From the NCBI RefSeq assembly GCF_014269285.1, contig NZ_JACOAF010000006.1, forward strand, positions 1-55,333: a DNA stretch of 55,333 nucleotides, given 5' to 3'. This DNA comes from Rufibacter sediminis (lineage in GTDB: Bacteria > Bacteroidota > Bacteroidia > Cytophagales > Hymenobacteraceae). This document shows positions 37,546-46,435 of the stretch, piece by piece. How positions within the stretch are numbered: the stretch's first letter is position 1; each line of letters starts with the position of its first letter. A model generated the notes under the pieces. The model was not told the DNA's origin, did no database searches, and saw nothing but the letters and a program-made list of their open reading frames with translations. The translations under genes were made by a program, and so were the position numbers.

Positions 37546-40500
37546 GTGAAGATCCGTCTAAAGCTTCTTTTTCTACTCCTCTGGCTACACTGTACTGCGA
37601 CTGCCCAGTCAGGAAAGATGTTTTCCGTGGATATGGAACTCTCCAACAGCCTCATCCATCAGGTATTTCAAGACAGCAAGGGCATCATCTGGGTGGCCAC
37701 CCAGGATGGATTGAACAAGTACGACGGTTCTAAATTCACGATCTACAGACATGACAAGAAGTCTCCCCAGTCTATCTTAAATAACTATGTCCGCCACCTG
37801 TTTGAGGACAGTAAAGGCCATCTGCTCATCGGGTACTACAATGGCCTGCAACTCTATGACCATGCCACAGATTCATTCACAAGAATCCCCCTGCTCCCCA
37901 AGGGGAGCGAGGAGTACGATGCCCACGTACTCAACATAACCGCACGGCAGAATGGCGAGATCTTAATTGGAACCTCAGGCTTCGGGGTCTTCTCACTAAC
38001 GTTTGATGAGGGAAAACCTAAGATTCAGCCAATCAAACAGAAAATCCCCGCCGATCTTATTGATTATCTCTTTGAAGACCGGGACCAAAGCCTTTGGGTA
38101 GGCAGCCAAGACAAAGGTCTCTTCCGCATCAGCAAAGATGGCCGCAGAAAGTATTTTCCCGGAACCGAAAACTCCCCCCGGAATACCATTACCGGGATTT
38201 GCCAGGACGAGGAGGGGAATGTCTATGTGAGCAGTGCAAGCAATGGCCTCTTTGTCCATAGCAAGGCCACCGACAGCTTTGCCAAGATTCCTTACCCTCC
38301 CTCTCCTTCTTTACCCATCAGCACGATGCACCTGGGGAAGAAAGGCCTGCTTTACCTAGGCACCGATGGTGCAGGCGTCAAGATTTATGACCTTAAAAGC
38401 AAAAGGATCACTGAAGGGAATTTCAATGTGGCCACTTTTGAATTTAAAAAGTCTAAGGTCCATTCCATCCTGGAAGACCAGGCCGGCAACCTGTGGTTGG
38501 GAATTTACCAGAAAGGCGTCATGCTGCTCCCCGCCAGTGCCAGCAACTTCAAGTATCTTGGTTATAAGTCCATCAATAACAACACCATCGGCTCCAATGC
38601 CATTCTGACTATTTTTGAAGACCACCAAGGCACGCTTTGGGTTGGTACTGACAGTGATGGCTTATACGGGTTAGGTTCAAACGGCAAACAGATAGCCCAT
38701 TTCAGCCGCACAAGCGACCCTACCTCGGTGCCTTCTTCCATCATGAGCATTTTTGAAGACTCCAACAGAGACCTCTGGCTGGGCTCCTACCAACATGGGT
38801 TAGCGAAACTAAACCGCAAGACGGGAAAATGCGAGTATATCTCTTCCATTAGGGATGAGAACTCCAATTTGGTGGAGCGTATCTATAGTATCACAGAAGA
38901 CCCACAAAAGACCCTGTGGATCGCCAGCATGGGAGCCGGTCTGTTCGCGATGGACTTACGCTCGCAGAAGGTCACGCACTATGACGCCGTTGCCGGATCG
39001 GCAAACACGGGTACTGAAAATCAACTCCACAACCGCTGGATCAACTGTCTGCTGCTCACAAGCAAGGATAAACTTTACATCGGGACGTATGACGGCATTG
39101 GCTGCCTGGACTTAAAAACCAGAAGCTTTACCTCCACGCACGGGGTAAACCGCTTGCTGCACGGCACAATTGTCTACTCCATGTTTGAAGACCCCAAGGG
39201 CAACATCTGGATTGGCACTTCACAGGGGCTGAAGTATCTGGATAGCAAAACAAAGGAGATAAAGTCCTTCACCACGGAAGATGGGCTCCCCAGCAATGTC
39301 ATCGGGGCGGTCAAAGGAGACGAGAGCGGCAATCTTTGGATCAGCACCAACTATGGCATTTCAAAGTTTAACGCTGCAGAAGGGCGGTTCGTGAATTATT
39401 ATGCCAACGATGGTTTACAGGGAAATGAGTTCAGCAAAGGAGCCGCCTATGTAGACAGAAAAGGGCAAATCTTCTTTGGTGGGATCAATGGCATCACCTA
39501 CTTCCAGCCCAGAGAAATTCCTGACGTAATTTCTTCTCCGGAGAAAAAGCTGGAAGTTCGCCTCACAGGCTTTTACCTGCACAACCAGGCAGTGAAGAAA
39601 GGAATGAAATCTGGTAGCTACTCTATTGTTGATAGGGCCGTGATGGAAGCAGACCAATTCCACCTCTCGCACAAAGACAACTCCTTCAGCATAGAGTTAT
39701 CTACGCTGGACTTTGCCAATCCGGAGAGGATCATTTACCAATACTCTTTGCAGGATGGAAGTTGGGTTAGCCTGCGCCCAGGAACCAACACCGTGAACTT
39801 TACGGACCTAGCCCCCGGTACTTATCGTTTCAAAGTCCGGGCGAAAGACTATAGTGTTCTTTCAAACGTAAAAGAGATTTCGATTATCATTTCTCCGGCG
39901 TGGTATTTCTCTACCGTGGCAAAGGTGCTCTACGCCCTTGTACTGGCAGCGGTTTTCTTCTTAGGAGTGCTGCTGATCCGGCAGCGGCAACGCACCCGCC
40001 AAAAGATGCAGGAACACCTGCAAGCAAAACAGATCAACGATGCCAAGCTGCAGTTCTTCATCAATATCTCCCACGAGATCCGCACTCCCATGTCCCTGGT
40101 CATTAGCCCATTGAAAAAGCTGATGTCCATAGACAAAGACCGGGAGCGCCAGAAGTCCTACGCCACCATGAAGCGCAACTCTGACCGCATCTTACGTCTG
40201 ATCAACCAGCTCATGGACGTCCGCAAGATAGACAAAGGACAGCTGCAGTTACGGTTCCAGGAAACAGAGATCATTGGCTTCCTGCAGGAACTCTGCGCCA
40301 TCTTTGAGGAGCAAGCGCTGGCCAAAAACATCGGCTTCCACTTCCACCACAGAATGGAACAGCTACCGGCATGGGTAGACCCGAATCAATTTGACAAGGT
40401 GATCCTCAACGTGCTGGCCAACGCTTTTAAATTTACCCCCGAAAACGGGAAAATCAACCTTTACCTTCGTGCTGGCGAAGATGAAACCGCCACCAATGAA

Positions 40501-41622
40501 CTGCGCTACTACTTTGAGATTGTCATTTCAGATAACGGAATCGGCATTGAGGCAAGCGAGGAGGAGAAAATCTTTGAGTGCTTCTACCAAGTACAGTCGG
40601 CCCATAATCATTTCGTGGGCGGCACGGGCATTGGGCTCCATCTGACGAAATCCATTGTAGAGCTCCATCACGGCAGCATCAGAGCGGAACGCAACCAGGA
40701 AGGCCCAGGAGCTCGCTTTGTCATGCGGTTCCCGTTAGGGAAAGACCACCTGAAGACCGAAGTACTTCTGCAAACACCACTTCCTGCGCCCAAGCCTGAG
40801 CCCGTCATTCAGGTGGTTCCAGACATGGAAGAAGTTAAGCTTAAACCCAAAGCAAAAAGCCAAGTTTTGGTAGTAGATGACGATGAAGAAATCAGGAGGT
40901 ACATCTGTGAGGAACTTTCCACGGAGTTCCAGGTGACGGAGAGTGTCAATGGCAAAGAAGCGCTCTCTATTTTGTTGAACAAAACACCTGATCTAATCAT
41001 CAGTGATGTGATGATGCCCGAAATGGATGGGATTACCCTGTGCCGGAAAATCAAACAGAATGTAAACATCAACCACATCCCTGTCATCCTCCTGACCGCC
41101 CGGTCAGAAGAAGAAGACAAACTGGAGGGTTTGGGTACCGGCGCCGATGCTTACCTGGTGAAACCGTTTAACATTGAAATCCTGAGAACAACGGTTCACA
41201 ACATCATCAAGAACCGCAAAATGCTGCGCAACAACTTCAGTGGCAATCAGCACCAGCATGACAAAGTCCAGAAAGTGACCATGAAGTCAGCCGATGAAAA
41301 ACTGCTGAATAAACTCATAGACATCATCAACCAGAACATTGATAACCCGGCCTTGAACATAGAATTGATTACCCGGGAGATTGGGATCAGCCGCGTGCAC
41401 TTACACCGTAAGATGAAAGAACTGACCAACCAGTCTACCAGTAATTTCATCAGAAATATTCGCCTTCAGCAGGCGGCAGACCTCCTGGCCAGCAAACACC
41501 TCAATATCTCTGAGGTTGCCTTTGCGGTAGGGTTCACCAACCTGACCTCTTTTTCTACGGCCTTCAAAGAACTGTACGGCGTGCCTCCAACGGCTTATAT
41601 GGAAGCGCATGCCAAATCTTAA
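37546..41622 (+). CDS. Hybrid two-component system (HTCS) regulator with AraC output domain
   Basis: The start codon is GTG at 37546, giving a signal-like N-terminus (MKIRLKLLFLLLWLHCTATA). The 1358 residues hold a periplasmic sensor of about a dozen two-component propeller repeats (repeated LFEDSKGHLLIGYYNGL, IFEDHQGTLWVGTDSDGLY), a Y_Y_Y domain (about 680-780), one membrane segment (about 789-812), HisKA (FFINISHEIRTPMSL, His about 842), HATPase (NVLANAFKFT, ISDNGIGI, GGTGIGLHL), a receiver (VVDDDEE, LIISDVMMPEMDG with Asp about 1153, VKPF) and an AraC-type helix-turn-helix (about 1260-1355). HTCS proteins sense glycan oligosaccharides in the periplasm and switch on the linked locus. All catalytic residues are present. 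The ligand is probably a xylo- or arabinoxylo-oligosaccharide. Confidence 0.97.
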   Translation: MKIRLKLLFLLLWLHCTATAQSGKMFSVDMELSNSLIHQVFQDSKGIIWVATQDGLNKYDGSKFTIYRHDKKSPQSILNNYVRHLFEDSKGHLLIGYYNGLQLYDHATDSFTRIPLLPKGSEEYDAHVLNITARQNGEILIGTSGFGVFSLTFDEGKPKIQPIKQKIPADLIDYLFEDRDQSLWVGSQDKGLFRISKDGRRKYFPGTENSPRNTITGICQDEEGNVYVSSASNGLFVHSKATDSFAKIPYPPSPSLPISTMHLGKKGLLYLGTDGAGVKIYDLKSKRITEGNFNVATFEFKKSKVHSILEDQAGNLWLGIYQKGVMLLPASASNFKYLGYKSINNNTIGSNAILTIFEDHQGTLWVGTDSDGLYGLGSNGKQIAHFSRTSDPTSVPSSIMSIFEDSNRDLWLGSYQHGLAKLNRKTGKCEYISSIRDENSNLVERIYSITEDPQKTLWIASMGAGLFAMDLRSQKVTHYDAVAGSANTGTENQLHNRWINCLLLTSKDKLYIGTYDGIGCLDLKTRSFTSTHGVNRLLHGTIVYSMFEDPKGNIWIGTSQGLKYLDSKTKEIKSFTTEDGLPSNVIGAVKGDESGNLWISTNYGISKFNAAEGRFVNYYANDGLQGNEFSKGAAYVDRKGQIFFGGINGITYFQPREIPDVISSPEKKLEVRLTGFYLHNQAVKKGMKSGSYSIVDRAVMEADQFHLSHKDNSFSIELSTLDFANPERIIYQYSLQDGSWVSLRPGTNTVNFTDLAPGTYRFKVRAKDYSVLSNVKEISIIISPAWYFSTVAKVLYALVLAAVFFLGVLLIRQRQRTRQKMQEHLQAKQINDAKLQFFINISHEIRTPMSLVISPLKKLMSIDKDRERQKSYATMKRNSDRILRLINQLMDVRKIDKGQLQLRFQETEIIGFLQELCAIFEEQALAKNIGFHFHHRMEQLPAWVDPNQFDKVILNVLANAFKFTPENGKINLYLRAGEDETATNELRYYFEIVISDNGIGIEASEEEKIFECFYQVQSAHNHFVGGTGIGLHLTKSIVELHHGSIRAERNQEGPGARFVMRFPLGKDHLKTEVLLQTPLPAPKPEPVIQVVPDMEEVKLKPKAKSQVLVVDDDEEIRRYICEELSTEFQVTESVNGKEALSILLNKTPDLIISDVMMPEMDGITLCRKIKQNVNINHIPVILLTARSEEEDKLEGLGTGADAYLVKPFNIEILRTTVHNIIKNRKMLRNNFSGNQHQHDKVQKVTMKSADEKLLNKLIDIINQNIDNPALNIELITREIGISRVHLHRKMKELTNQSTSNFIRNIRLQQAADLLASKHLNISEVAFAVGFTNLTSFSTAFKELYGVPPTAYMEAHAKS

Positions 41623-41745
41623 AAACCAGATCGCCAGCATATACTCTTATAACAGTAATTACGAGAGATGGGAGGCTCCCAAAACGGGCCGAATGCCAGT
41701 TGGGCCCTCATAGGAGAACACTGACTTGTTAAGCTCTATTAGTGC

Positions 41746-41781
41746 CATGGCTAAACTCTTCTTAACGTGGGTTTAGCCATG
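41746..41781 (+). terminator. Hairpin downstream of the HTCS gene
   Basis: CATGGCTAAAC (41746-41756) pairs exactly with GTTTAGCCATG (41771-41781) around a 14-base loop, about 125 bp after the stop codon. No T-run follows, so termination is possible but not certain. The rest of 41623-41910 shows nothing else. Confidence 0.45.
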
Positions 41782-41913
41782 CACTTGCCTCATAGAATGG
41801 ATGCCAATTGACCAAATGCAAGCCCTGTGGTTGTCTTCTGCTTTCCCCCTAGAGCCATAGACTGACATAAGAGTTACTTGAACAAATCAACTTTTTCCAA
41901 GTATTCAAGGCAT

Positions 41914-41946
41914 AAAAAAAGCCCCATCTGTTAAGATGGAGCTTTT
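41914..41946 (-). terminator. Rho-independent terminator after the second tRNA-Lys gene
   Basis: On the minus strand GCTCCATCT and AGATGGGGC pair (one G-U wobble) around a 4-base loop and are followed by a run of seven T. It lies 7 bases past the 3' end of the tRNA gene. Confidence 0.9.
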
Positions 41947-41952
41947 CATTTG

Positions 41953-42025
41953 TGATCCCGCTGGGATTCGAACCCAGGACCCATACATTAAAAGTGTATT
42001 GCTCTACCAGCTGAGCTACAGAATC
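41953..42025 (-). tRNA. tRNA-Lys (anticodon UUU), copy 2 of the operon
   Basis: The 73-base cloverleaf is complete. The acceptor stem is GATTCTG/CGGGATC with wobble pairs and discriminator A; the anticodon stem ATACA/TGTAT encloses loop CTTTTAA (anticodon TTT); the T arm has GGTTCGAATCC. CCA is not encoded. It is identical base for base to the copy at 42093-42165. Confidence 0.97.
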
Positions 42026-42044
42026 AGGTATTAAAGAAGGTGGT

Positions 42045-42082
42045 AAAAAAAGCCTTCCCGACGGTGAGCCGGAAAGGCTTTT
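42045..42082 (-). terminator. Rho-independent terminator between the two tRNA-Lys genes
   Basis: On the minus strand AAAAGCCTTTCCG pairs with CGGGAAGGCTTTT (13 bp, one wobble) around an 8-base loop, followed by T residues. The distal tRNA copy would then depend on read-through or its own promoter. Confidence 0.85.
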
Positions 42083-42092
42083 GGAAATCAAG

Positions 42093-42165
42093 TGATCCCG
42101 CTGGGATTCGAACCCAGGACCCATACATTAAAAGTGTATTGCTCTACCAGCTGAGCTACAGAATC
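42093..42165 (-). tRNA. tRNA-Lys (anticodon UUU), promoter-proximal copy
   Basis: Sequence identical to the copy at 41953-42025 over all 73 bases, with anticodon loop CTTTTAA. It lies about 45 bases downstream of a good Bacteroidota promoter and is followed directly by a terminator. Confidence 0.97.
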
Positions 42166-42210
42166 TTTTTACTACCTTTGCTTGCCAGGGCGTTCCCCCG
42201 TATTGCGATG

Positions 42211-42242
42211 CAAAAGTATAATCACTTTCTGTAAATGCCAAA
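42211..42242 (-). promoter_or_regulatory. Bacteroidota-type promoter of the tRNA-Lys genes
   Basis: On the minus strand a -33 box TTTG (42239-42242) and a -7 box TACTTTTG (42211-42218) are separated by 20 bases, matching TTTG-N19/20-TAnnTTTG. The -33 box overlaps the first codons of the plus-strand gene at 42235. Confidence 0.8.
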
Positions 42243-42990
42243 CATTTTCCGCAAATTATGTCTGCTTTTTTGTGCAATGAGCCTCTCCTGGGCGCAACCC
42301 GTTATGGCTCAATCTTCTACCAAATCGCTACAGGAGGCAGATTCTTTGTTCAACCAACACCAGTATACCCAGGCCCTCACCATTTATGAGCGACTGCTCT
42401 CGCAGAAGCGCCTCTACTCGCCCCAGATGCTCTTGAAGATGGCCTACATCCAGGAGGGGCTGCAACAATACACCCACTCCATGCACTACCTGCAGCTGTT
42501 CTACAGCAAGCATCCCACCAGATCGGTGCTCCGGAAAATGGAGGAGGTAGGACTGCAACAGCACCTCTCAGGTTATGAGTACACAGACTGGAATTTCTTC
42601 AAAACCCAGTTTTACAAATACTACACCCAGATTCTGGAACTGCTGCTGGTGGGAGCGGTGATTGCCATAACCCTGCTGCTCCGCAACTGGACCAGAAAGC
42701 AGCCGATCAGCATCGAAGCCAAAGGCGGCTTTCTGCTGTACCTGGGCTTCCTGTTCTACTTCACCAATTTCCTCAGCCTGGACCAGCAGGGCATCATCCA
42801 GAACAGCAACGTTCCTATCATGACTGCGCCGTCAGCTGGGGCCGGGCTGGTGGCTACGGTGAGTCTGGGGCATAAAGTGGACATCCTGGGCGAGGAAGAC
42901 ATCTGGTACCGCATTGAGTGGAAAAACCAGACGGCGTACATCCGGAAAAACAACCTGCTGCTGCTTCCCCAACCGCTGGGCGCCCAGTAA
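42235..42990 (+). CDS. TPR and SH3-domain membrane protein, BatE-like
   Basis: A signal peptide (about 1-25) is followed by tetratricopeptide-like helices (SLQEADSLFNQHQYTQALTIYERLL; about 30-110), two membrane segments (about 135-152 and 163-182) and a C-terminal bacterial SH3 domain (about 193-245: MTAPSAGAGLVATVSLGHKVDI...WYRIEWKNQTAYIRKNNL). This order is found in BatE proteins and related Bacteroidota proteins that bind the cell wall or other proteins. No bat genes are nearby. A TACCTTTG box (42173-42180) lies 55 bp upstream and may be its -7 element. Function is not known. Confidence 0.8.
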   Translation: MPNIFRKLCLLFCAMSLSWAQPVMAQSSTKSLQEADSLFNQHQYTQALTIYERLLSQKRLYSPQMLLKMAYIQEGLQQYTHSMHYLQLFYSKHPTRSVLRKMEEVGLQQHLSGYEYTDWNFFKTQFYKYYTQILELLLVGAVIAITLLLRNWTRKQPISIEAKGGFLLYLGFLFYFTNFLSLDQQGIIQNSNVPIMTAPSAGAGLVATVSLGHKVDILGEEDIWYRIEWKNQTAYIRKNNLLLLPQPLGAQ

Positions 42991-43021
42991 CTCTCTTCAC
43001 TTTCCTTTGCGGAGCGCCTGG

Positions 43022-43062
43022 GCTGTTTCGGGGCGTTTTTAGGAAAAACGGCCCCGAAACAG
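43022..43062. repeat. Palindromic intergenic repeat, copy 14 (near perfect)
   Basis: CTGTTTCGGGGC-GTTTTT and AAAAAC-GGCCCCGAAACAG pair along their length except one bulged C. It lies 4 bp from the SDR stop codon, between convergent genes, where it would act well as a two-way terminator. Confidence 0.9.
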
Positions 43063-43065
43063 GTT

Positions 43066-43872
43066 CTATTTAAACGGCGAGTCTGGTTCTTTCTTCATGT
43101 GGTTGTACACCAGCTTATCCGTGAGGCCGGGCAGCCATTTGCTTAGGAACACCGTCAGTTTCCCCTGGCTTGTCATCACCAGCTCGCGGCGGCGCTTGCG
43201 GGTGCCTTCCAGAATAAGACCGGCCACTTCCTCGGCGCTCATCATTTTGCCTTCATCGCGCGGCGACTCGCCTTGCTGACGGCCATCGGCGGCCAGGGCG
43301 GTGTTCCGGATGTTGGAGGCGGTAAAACCCGGGCAGGCAATCATCACATGCAGGCCCTGGTGCAGCGTCTCGGTGCGCAGCGACCCCAGGAAACCCTGCA
43401 TCGCGAACTTAGAGGCCGAGTAGCCGGTGCGGCCCGGCAGGCCCTGGTACCCGGCAATGGAAGAAACCCCGATCACCGAGCCTTTGCTTTTCAGGAGGTA
43501 CGGCAGGGCGTATTTGGTGCAGTACACGGTTCCCCAGAAGTTGATGTCCATCAGTTGCCGGATCACGTCCAGGTCTACGTCCTGGAAGAGCGCGCGCATA
43601 GAGATGCCTGCGTTGTTCAGCATCACATCTATCTTCCCGTAACGCGCCACCGTCTCGTCAATCAGGCGGCGGCAATCTTCCTCCTGGCTGACATCGCCGG
43701 TCACGGCCAGGTAGTCTACGCCGGCAGAGGCCAGCTCCTGCCCTACTTCCTGCAACTTCTGGGTATTGCGGGCCGAGATCACGATTTTTCCGCCCGCCCG
43801 GCCAAACGCCAGGGCGCAGGCCCTCCCTATTCCGGACGATCCGCCGGTGATAATCACAACTTTATCTTTCAT
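43066..43872 (-). CDS. Short-chain dehydrogenase/reductase (SDR) family oxidoreductase
   Basis: The 268-residue protein has the classical SDR set: cofactor motif ITGGSSGIGRA (about 8-18), basic residue in SARNTQK favouring NADP, GDVSQEE, NNAGISM, catalytic Ser in IGVSSIAG and YSASK (Tyr and Lys). The C-terminal tail has a weakly hydrophobic helix (LTVFLSKWLPGLTDKLV), as in SDRs that associate with membranes. Substrate unknown. It is a single gene between convergent and divergent neighbours. Confidence 0.95.
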   Translation of the reverse strand: MKDKVVIITGGSSGIGRACALAFGRAGGKIVISARNTQKLQEVGQELASAGVDYLAVTGDVSQEEDCRRLIDETVARYGKIDVMLNNAGISMRALFQDVDLDVIRQLMDINFWGTVYCTKYALPYLLKSKGSVIGVSSIAGYQGLPGRTGYSASKFAMQGFLGSLRTETLHQGLHVMIACPGFTASNIRNTALAADGRQQGESPRDEGKMMSAEEVAGLILEGTRKRRRELVMTSQGKLTVFLSKWLPGLTDKLVYNHMKKEPDSPFK

Positions 43873-43907
43873 GTTCTAAAACTTCTTCTGCCGCATGACG
43901 GCCTCTG

Positions 43908-43915
43908 CAAATCTA
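43908..43915 (-). promoter_or_regulatory. Putative -7 box of the SDR gene
   Basis: The minus strand reads TAGATTTG, a full match to TAnnTTTG, 36 bp upstream of the start codon. A -33 TTTG at the usual distance is not seen. Confidence 0.5.
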
Positions 43916-44071
43916 CAATAAGTTTCTGCACCATCTGCGTCTCCCCTGCGCAGGCAGATCCCAAGGCCTGATTCCCGAAAATCGCCTCAAAAACAGAAAA
44001 CCTAAGGAGCTAAAATCGCTACCCGAGATTCATAGGCGCTTTCCCGAACGCAACGGCTTTTTCCGCTTCTC

Positions 44072-44109
44072 CATTTTGGGCCTGTTTTCCTGAAAACGCC
44101 CGCAAAACG
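44072..44109. repeat. Palindromic intergenic repeat, copy 15
   Basis: CATTTTGGGCC and GCCCGCAAAACG arms around TGTTTTCCTGAAAAC. It lies between divergent genes, 40 bp upstream of the putative rlmD -7 box. A half copy (CGAAAATCGCCTCAAAAACAG) lies at about 43976-43996. Confidence 0.7.
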
Positions 44110-44148
44110 CATTTCCTCAGAAAAAGCCCTGATGCAGCGTTTTATTCT

Positions 44149-44156
44149 TAATTTTG
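44149..44156 (+). promoter_or_regulatory. Putative -7 box of rlmD
   Basis: TAATTTTG matches TAnnTTTG fully and ends 7 bases before the GTG start at 44164. Transcription would begin about at the start codon, so the mRNA may be leaderless. No -33 box at the usual spacing. Confidence 0.5.
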
Positions 44157-44163
44157 CGGTATT

Positions 44164-45582
44164 GTGAGAAAATTCAAGAAAAAGAAACATAAATACGAGG
44201 TGATCCCGCAGCTGCGGGTGGAGGAGATGGCCGCCGAAGGCAAGTGCATTTCCCGCCATGACAACCTGGTGGTATTCATCTCAGACGTAGCCCCCGGCGA
44301 TGTGGTGGACGTGCGCGTGACCAAAAAACGGAAGAATTACCTGGAGGCGGTGCCCGTGCACTTCCATGCGTATTCAGAGATGCGCACCCAGCCGTTCTGC
44401 GAGCACTTTGGCGTGTGCGGCGGCTGCAAATGGCAGCACATCCCGTATGACACGCAACTGTTCTTCAAGCAGAAACAGGTCAACGACAACATTGAGCGCA
44501 TTGGCAAGATCACGGGCCATGAGATGCTGCCTATCCTACCCTCTGACAGGGTGAGTTTCTACCGGAACAAACTGGAGTTCACGTTCTCAGACAACGCCTG
44601 GCTGACCAAGGAGCAGATTGACAGCGGCGAGGAACTAGAGCGCCGGGCCCTGGGCTTCCACATCCCGCTCCGGTTCGATAAGATTGTAGACCTGCGGCAC
44701 TGCTACCTGCAACCCGCGCCGTCCAACGAGATCAGGCTGGCGGTGAAGGAATACGCGCTGGAACACAACCTGCCGTTCTTCGATCTGGTGAAGCAGGAAG
44801 GCTTTCTGCGCAACCTCATCATCCGGACCGCCAACACGGGTGATTTGATGGTGATTGTGCAGGTGTTCCAGGACCGGATGGACTGGCTGCAGCCGCTGTT
44901 GGATTACTTGCTGCAGCAATTTCCGCAGATTACCTCGCTCCAGTACGTGGTCAACAGCAAAGGCAACGAGACCTTCCATGATCTGGAGGTGGTGTGCTAC
45001 CACGGCGAGCCGTACATCCATGAGCAGATGGAAGGGCTTCGGTTCAGAGTGGGGCCCAAATCTTTTTACCAGACCAACTCTGAGCAGGCCTACAACCTCT
45101 ACAAACTGACGCGGGAGTTCGCCCTGCTCAACGGCACCGAGACCGTGTATGACCTCTATACCGGGGCGGGCACCATCGCCAACTTCGTGGCCCGTTCTGC
45201 CGCGCAGGTGGTAGGCATTGAGTACGTGGCCAGCGCCATTGAAGACGCCAAGATCAACTCGCAGATCAACGACGTCACCAACACGCACTTCTACGCCGGC
45301 GACATGAAAGACGTGCTCACCGACGAACTCTTCGCCCGGCACGGCCGCCCCGACGTGATCATCACTGATCCGCCCCGCGCCGGCATGCACCCAGACGTGA
45401 TCAAGAAGCTGCTGGAGGTGAAAGCCAATCGCATAGTGTACGTGAGCTGCAACCCTTCTACCCAGGCGCGCGACCTGGAGATGCTCGCTGAGTTATATGA
45501 TGTGGTGAAGATTCAGCCAGTTGACATGTTCCCGCAGACTTACCACGTAGAAAGCGTGGCCCTGCTCACGTTGCGGAGCTAA
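44164..45582 (+). CDS. rlmD: 23S rRNA (uracil(1939)-C(5))-methyltransferase RlmD
   Basis: The start is GTG at 44164; the Lys-rich N-terminus leads into a TRAM RNA-binding domain (about 12-70: VEEMAAEGKCISRHDNLVVFI). Then come the iron-sulfur cluster Cys set (CEHFGVCGGCKWQ plus a later Cys), the SAM-binding fold (VYDLYTGAGTIANFVA), the substrate-binding ITDPPRAGMH and the catalytic Cys in VYVSCNPSTQARDL. The family (TrmA/RlmC/RlmD) methylates C5 of uracil in rRNA or tRNA; in Bacteroidota this length and cluster type are annotated as RlmD. A housekeeping gene on its own. Confidence 0.93.
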   Translation: MRKFKKKKHKYEVIPQLRVEEMAAEGKCISRHDNLVVFISDVAPGDVVDVRVTKKRKNYLEAVPVHFHAYSEMRTQPFCEHFGVCGGCKWQHIPYDTQLFFKQKQVNDNIERIGKITGHEMLPILPSDRVSFYRNKLEFTFSDNAWLTKEQIDSGEELERRALGFHIPLRFDKIVDLRHCYLQPAPSNEIRLAVKEYALEHNLPFFDLVKQEGFLRNLIIRTANTGDLMVIVQVFQDRMDWLQPLLDYLLQQFPQITSLQYVVNSKGNETFHDLEVVCYHGEPYIHEQMEGLRFRVGPKSFYQTNSEQAYNLYKLTREFALLNGTETVYDLYTGAGTIANFVARSAAQVVGIEYVASAIEDAKINSQINDVTNTHFYAGDMKDVLTDELFARHGRPDVIITDPPRAGMHPDVIKKLLEVKANRIVYVSCNPSTQARDLEMLAELYDVVKIQPVDMFPQTYHVESVALLTLRS

Positions 45583-45604
45583 ACATCAAACCTGAAAACC
45601 CTTT

Positions 45605-45644
45605 GCGTTTAGGGGCCGTTTTTCTGAAAACAGCCCCTAAACGC
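45605..45644. repeat. Palindromic intergenic repeat, copy 16 (near perfect)
   Basis: GCGTTTAGGGGCC and GCCCCTAAACGC arms around GTTTTTCTGAAAACA, one mismatch. Compared with copy 14 the C-G pair after GTTT is A-T here, a paired change. It lies between co-directional genes. Confidence 0.88.
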
Positions 45645-45697
45645 ATCTCTTTATGAAGATAATACGTGCTACCTGATACGCGTTACATGATACTATT

Positions 45698-46066
45698 ATG
45701 CAGAACGATCCAGAACTGAACGGTAAATACCTGGGCACCATCACCAAAGATTTTGTGCAGGTGTCTGACACGTTGAAAGAAGCCTCTTACCTCATCCGGA
45801 AACGGGAGATCTCCCAATACCCTATTTTCGTGTTCTCGCGGGAAGTGACCAAGATTGGCGGACTCATCATCGCCGCCGAGGAACGCGACCTGGAGTGGAA
45901 CATCAACGCCTCTTACCTAGAGGATTTCGTGGGCCGCCAACTGGTGCTGGAAGACAAAATTGAGGATTTCCAGCAAGCCTACCGCGATGCCGATGAATAC
46001 TGCTGCCTCTTTGTGATTGACCGCGATTTCATGAATTTCGTGTTCGTGCCCTACCCTGAGGATTAA
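45698..46066 (+). CDS. Conserved-looking small protein of unknown function
   Basis: The 122-residue product is acidic, has no signal peptide or membrane segment, and shows alternating beta/alpha character (YPIFVFSREVTKIGGLIIAA, CLFVIDRDFMNFVFVPYPED). I do not recognise a family. It is followed after 9 bp by the phosphatase-like gene, so the two are cotranscribed and may act together. Confidence 0.7.
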   Translation: MQNDPELNGKYLGTITKDFVQVSDTLKEASYLIRKREISQYPIFVFSREVTKIGGLIIAAEERDLEWNINASYLEDFVGRQLVLEDKIEDFQQAYRDADEYCCLFVIDRDFMNFVFVPYPED

Positions 46067-46075
46067 GTTGTCGGC

Positions 46076-46405
46076 ATGAACGTCCTCTTCGTTTGCAGCC
46101 GAAACCAATGGCGCAGCCCCACCGCTGAGAAGATCTTTCAGGCAAATCCAGACCACCACTTCCGGTCGGCGGGCACGGCCGACAGCGCCCGCACCAAGGT
46201 TTCAGGCAAACTGCTGGACTGGGCCGATCTCATCTTCGTGATGGAGAAAAAGCACAAACAGGTACTGATTTCCAGATTCGGGGCCGTGGCCAGAGACAAA
46301 GAAATTATAGTGCTGGACATCCCGGATGATTACCTGTTCATGGATGCGGAGCTGGTGGAGATGCTGGAAACGGCGGTGACTCCGTTTTTGGAAACAGCCT
46401 CCTAA
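46076..46405 (+). CDS. Low-molecular-weight protein-tyrosine-phosphatase-like protein
   Basis: The 109-residue protein starts with VLFVCSRNQWRSPTAE, the CX5R(S) phosphate-binding loop of low-molecular-weight tyrosine phosphatases and arsenate reductases. The Asp-containing segment VLDIPDDYLFMD could give the general acid. At 109 residues it is shorter than the usual 140-160, so part of the core is reduced, as in a known small subgroup. Its substrate is not known. It forms a pair with the hypothetical gene upstream. Confidence 0.85.
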   Translation: MNVLFVCSRNQWRSPTAEKIFQANPDHHFRSAGTADSARTKVSGKLLDWADLIFVMEKKHKQVLISRFGAVARDKEIIVLDIPDDYLFMDAELVEMLETAVTPFLETAS

Positions 46406-46435
46406 GAAGGTGTTTTCCATTCTTCGCCTGGCAAC

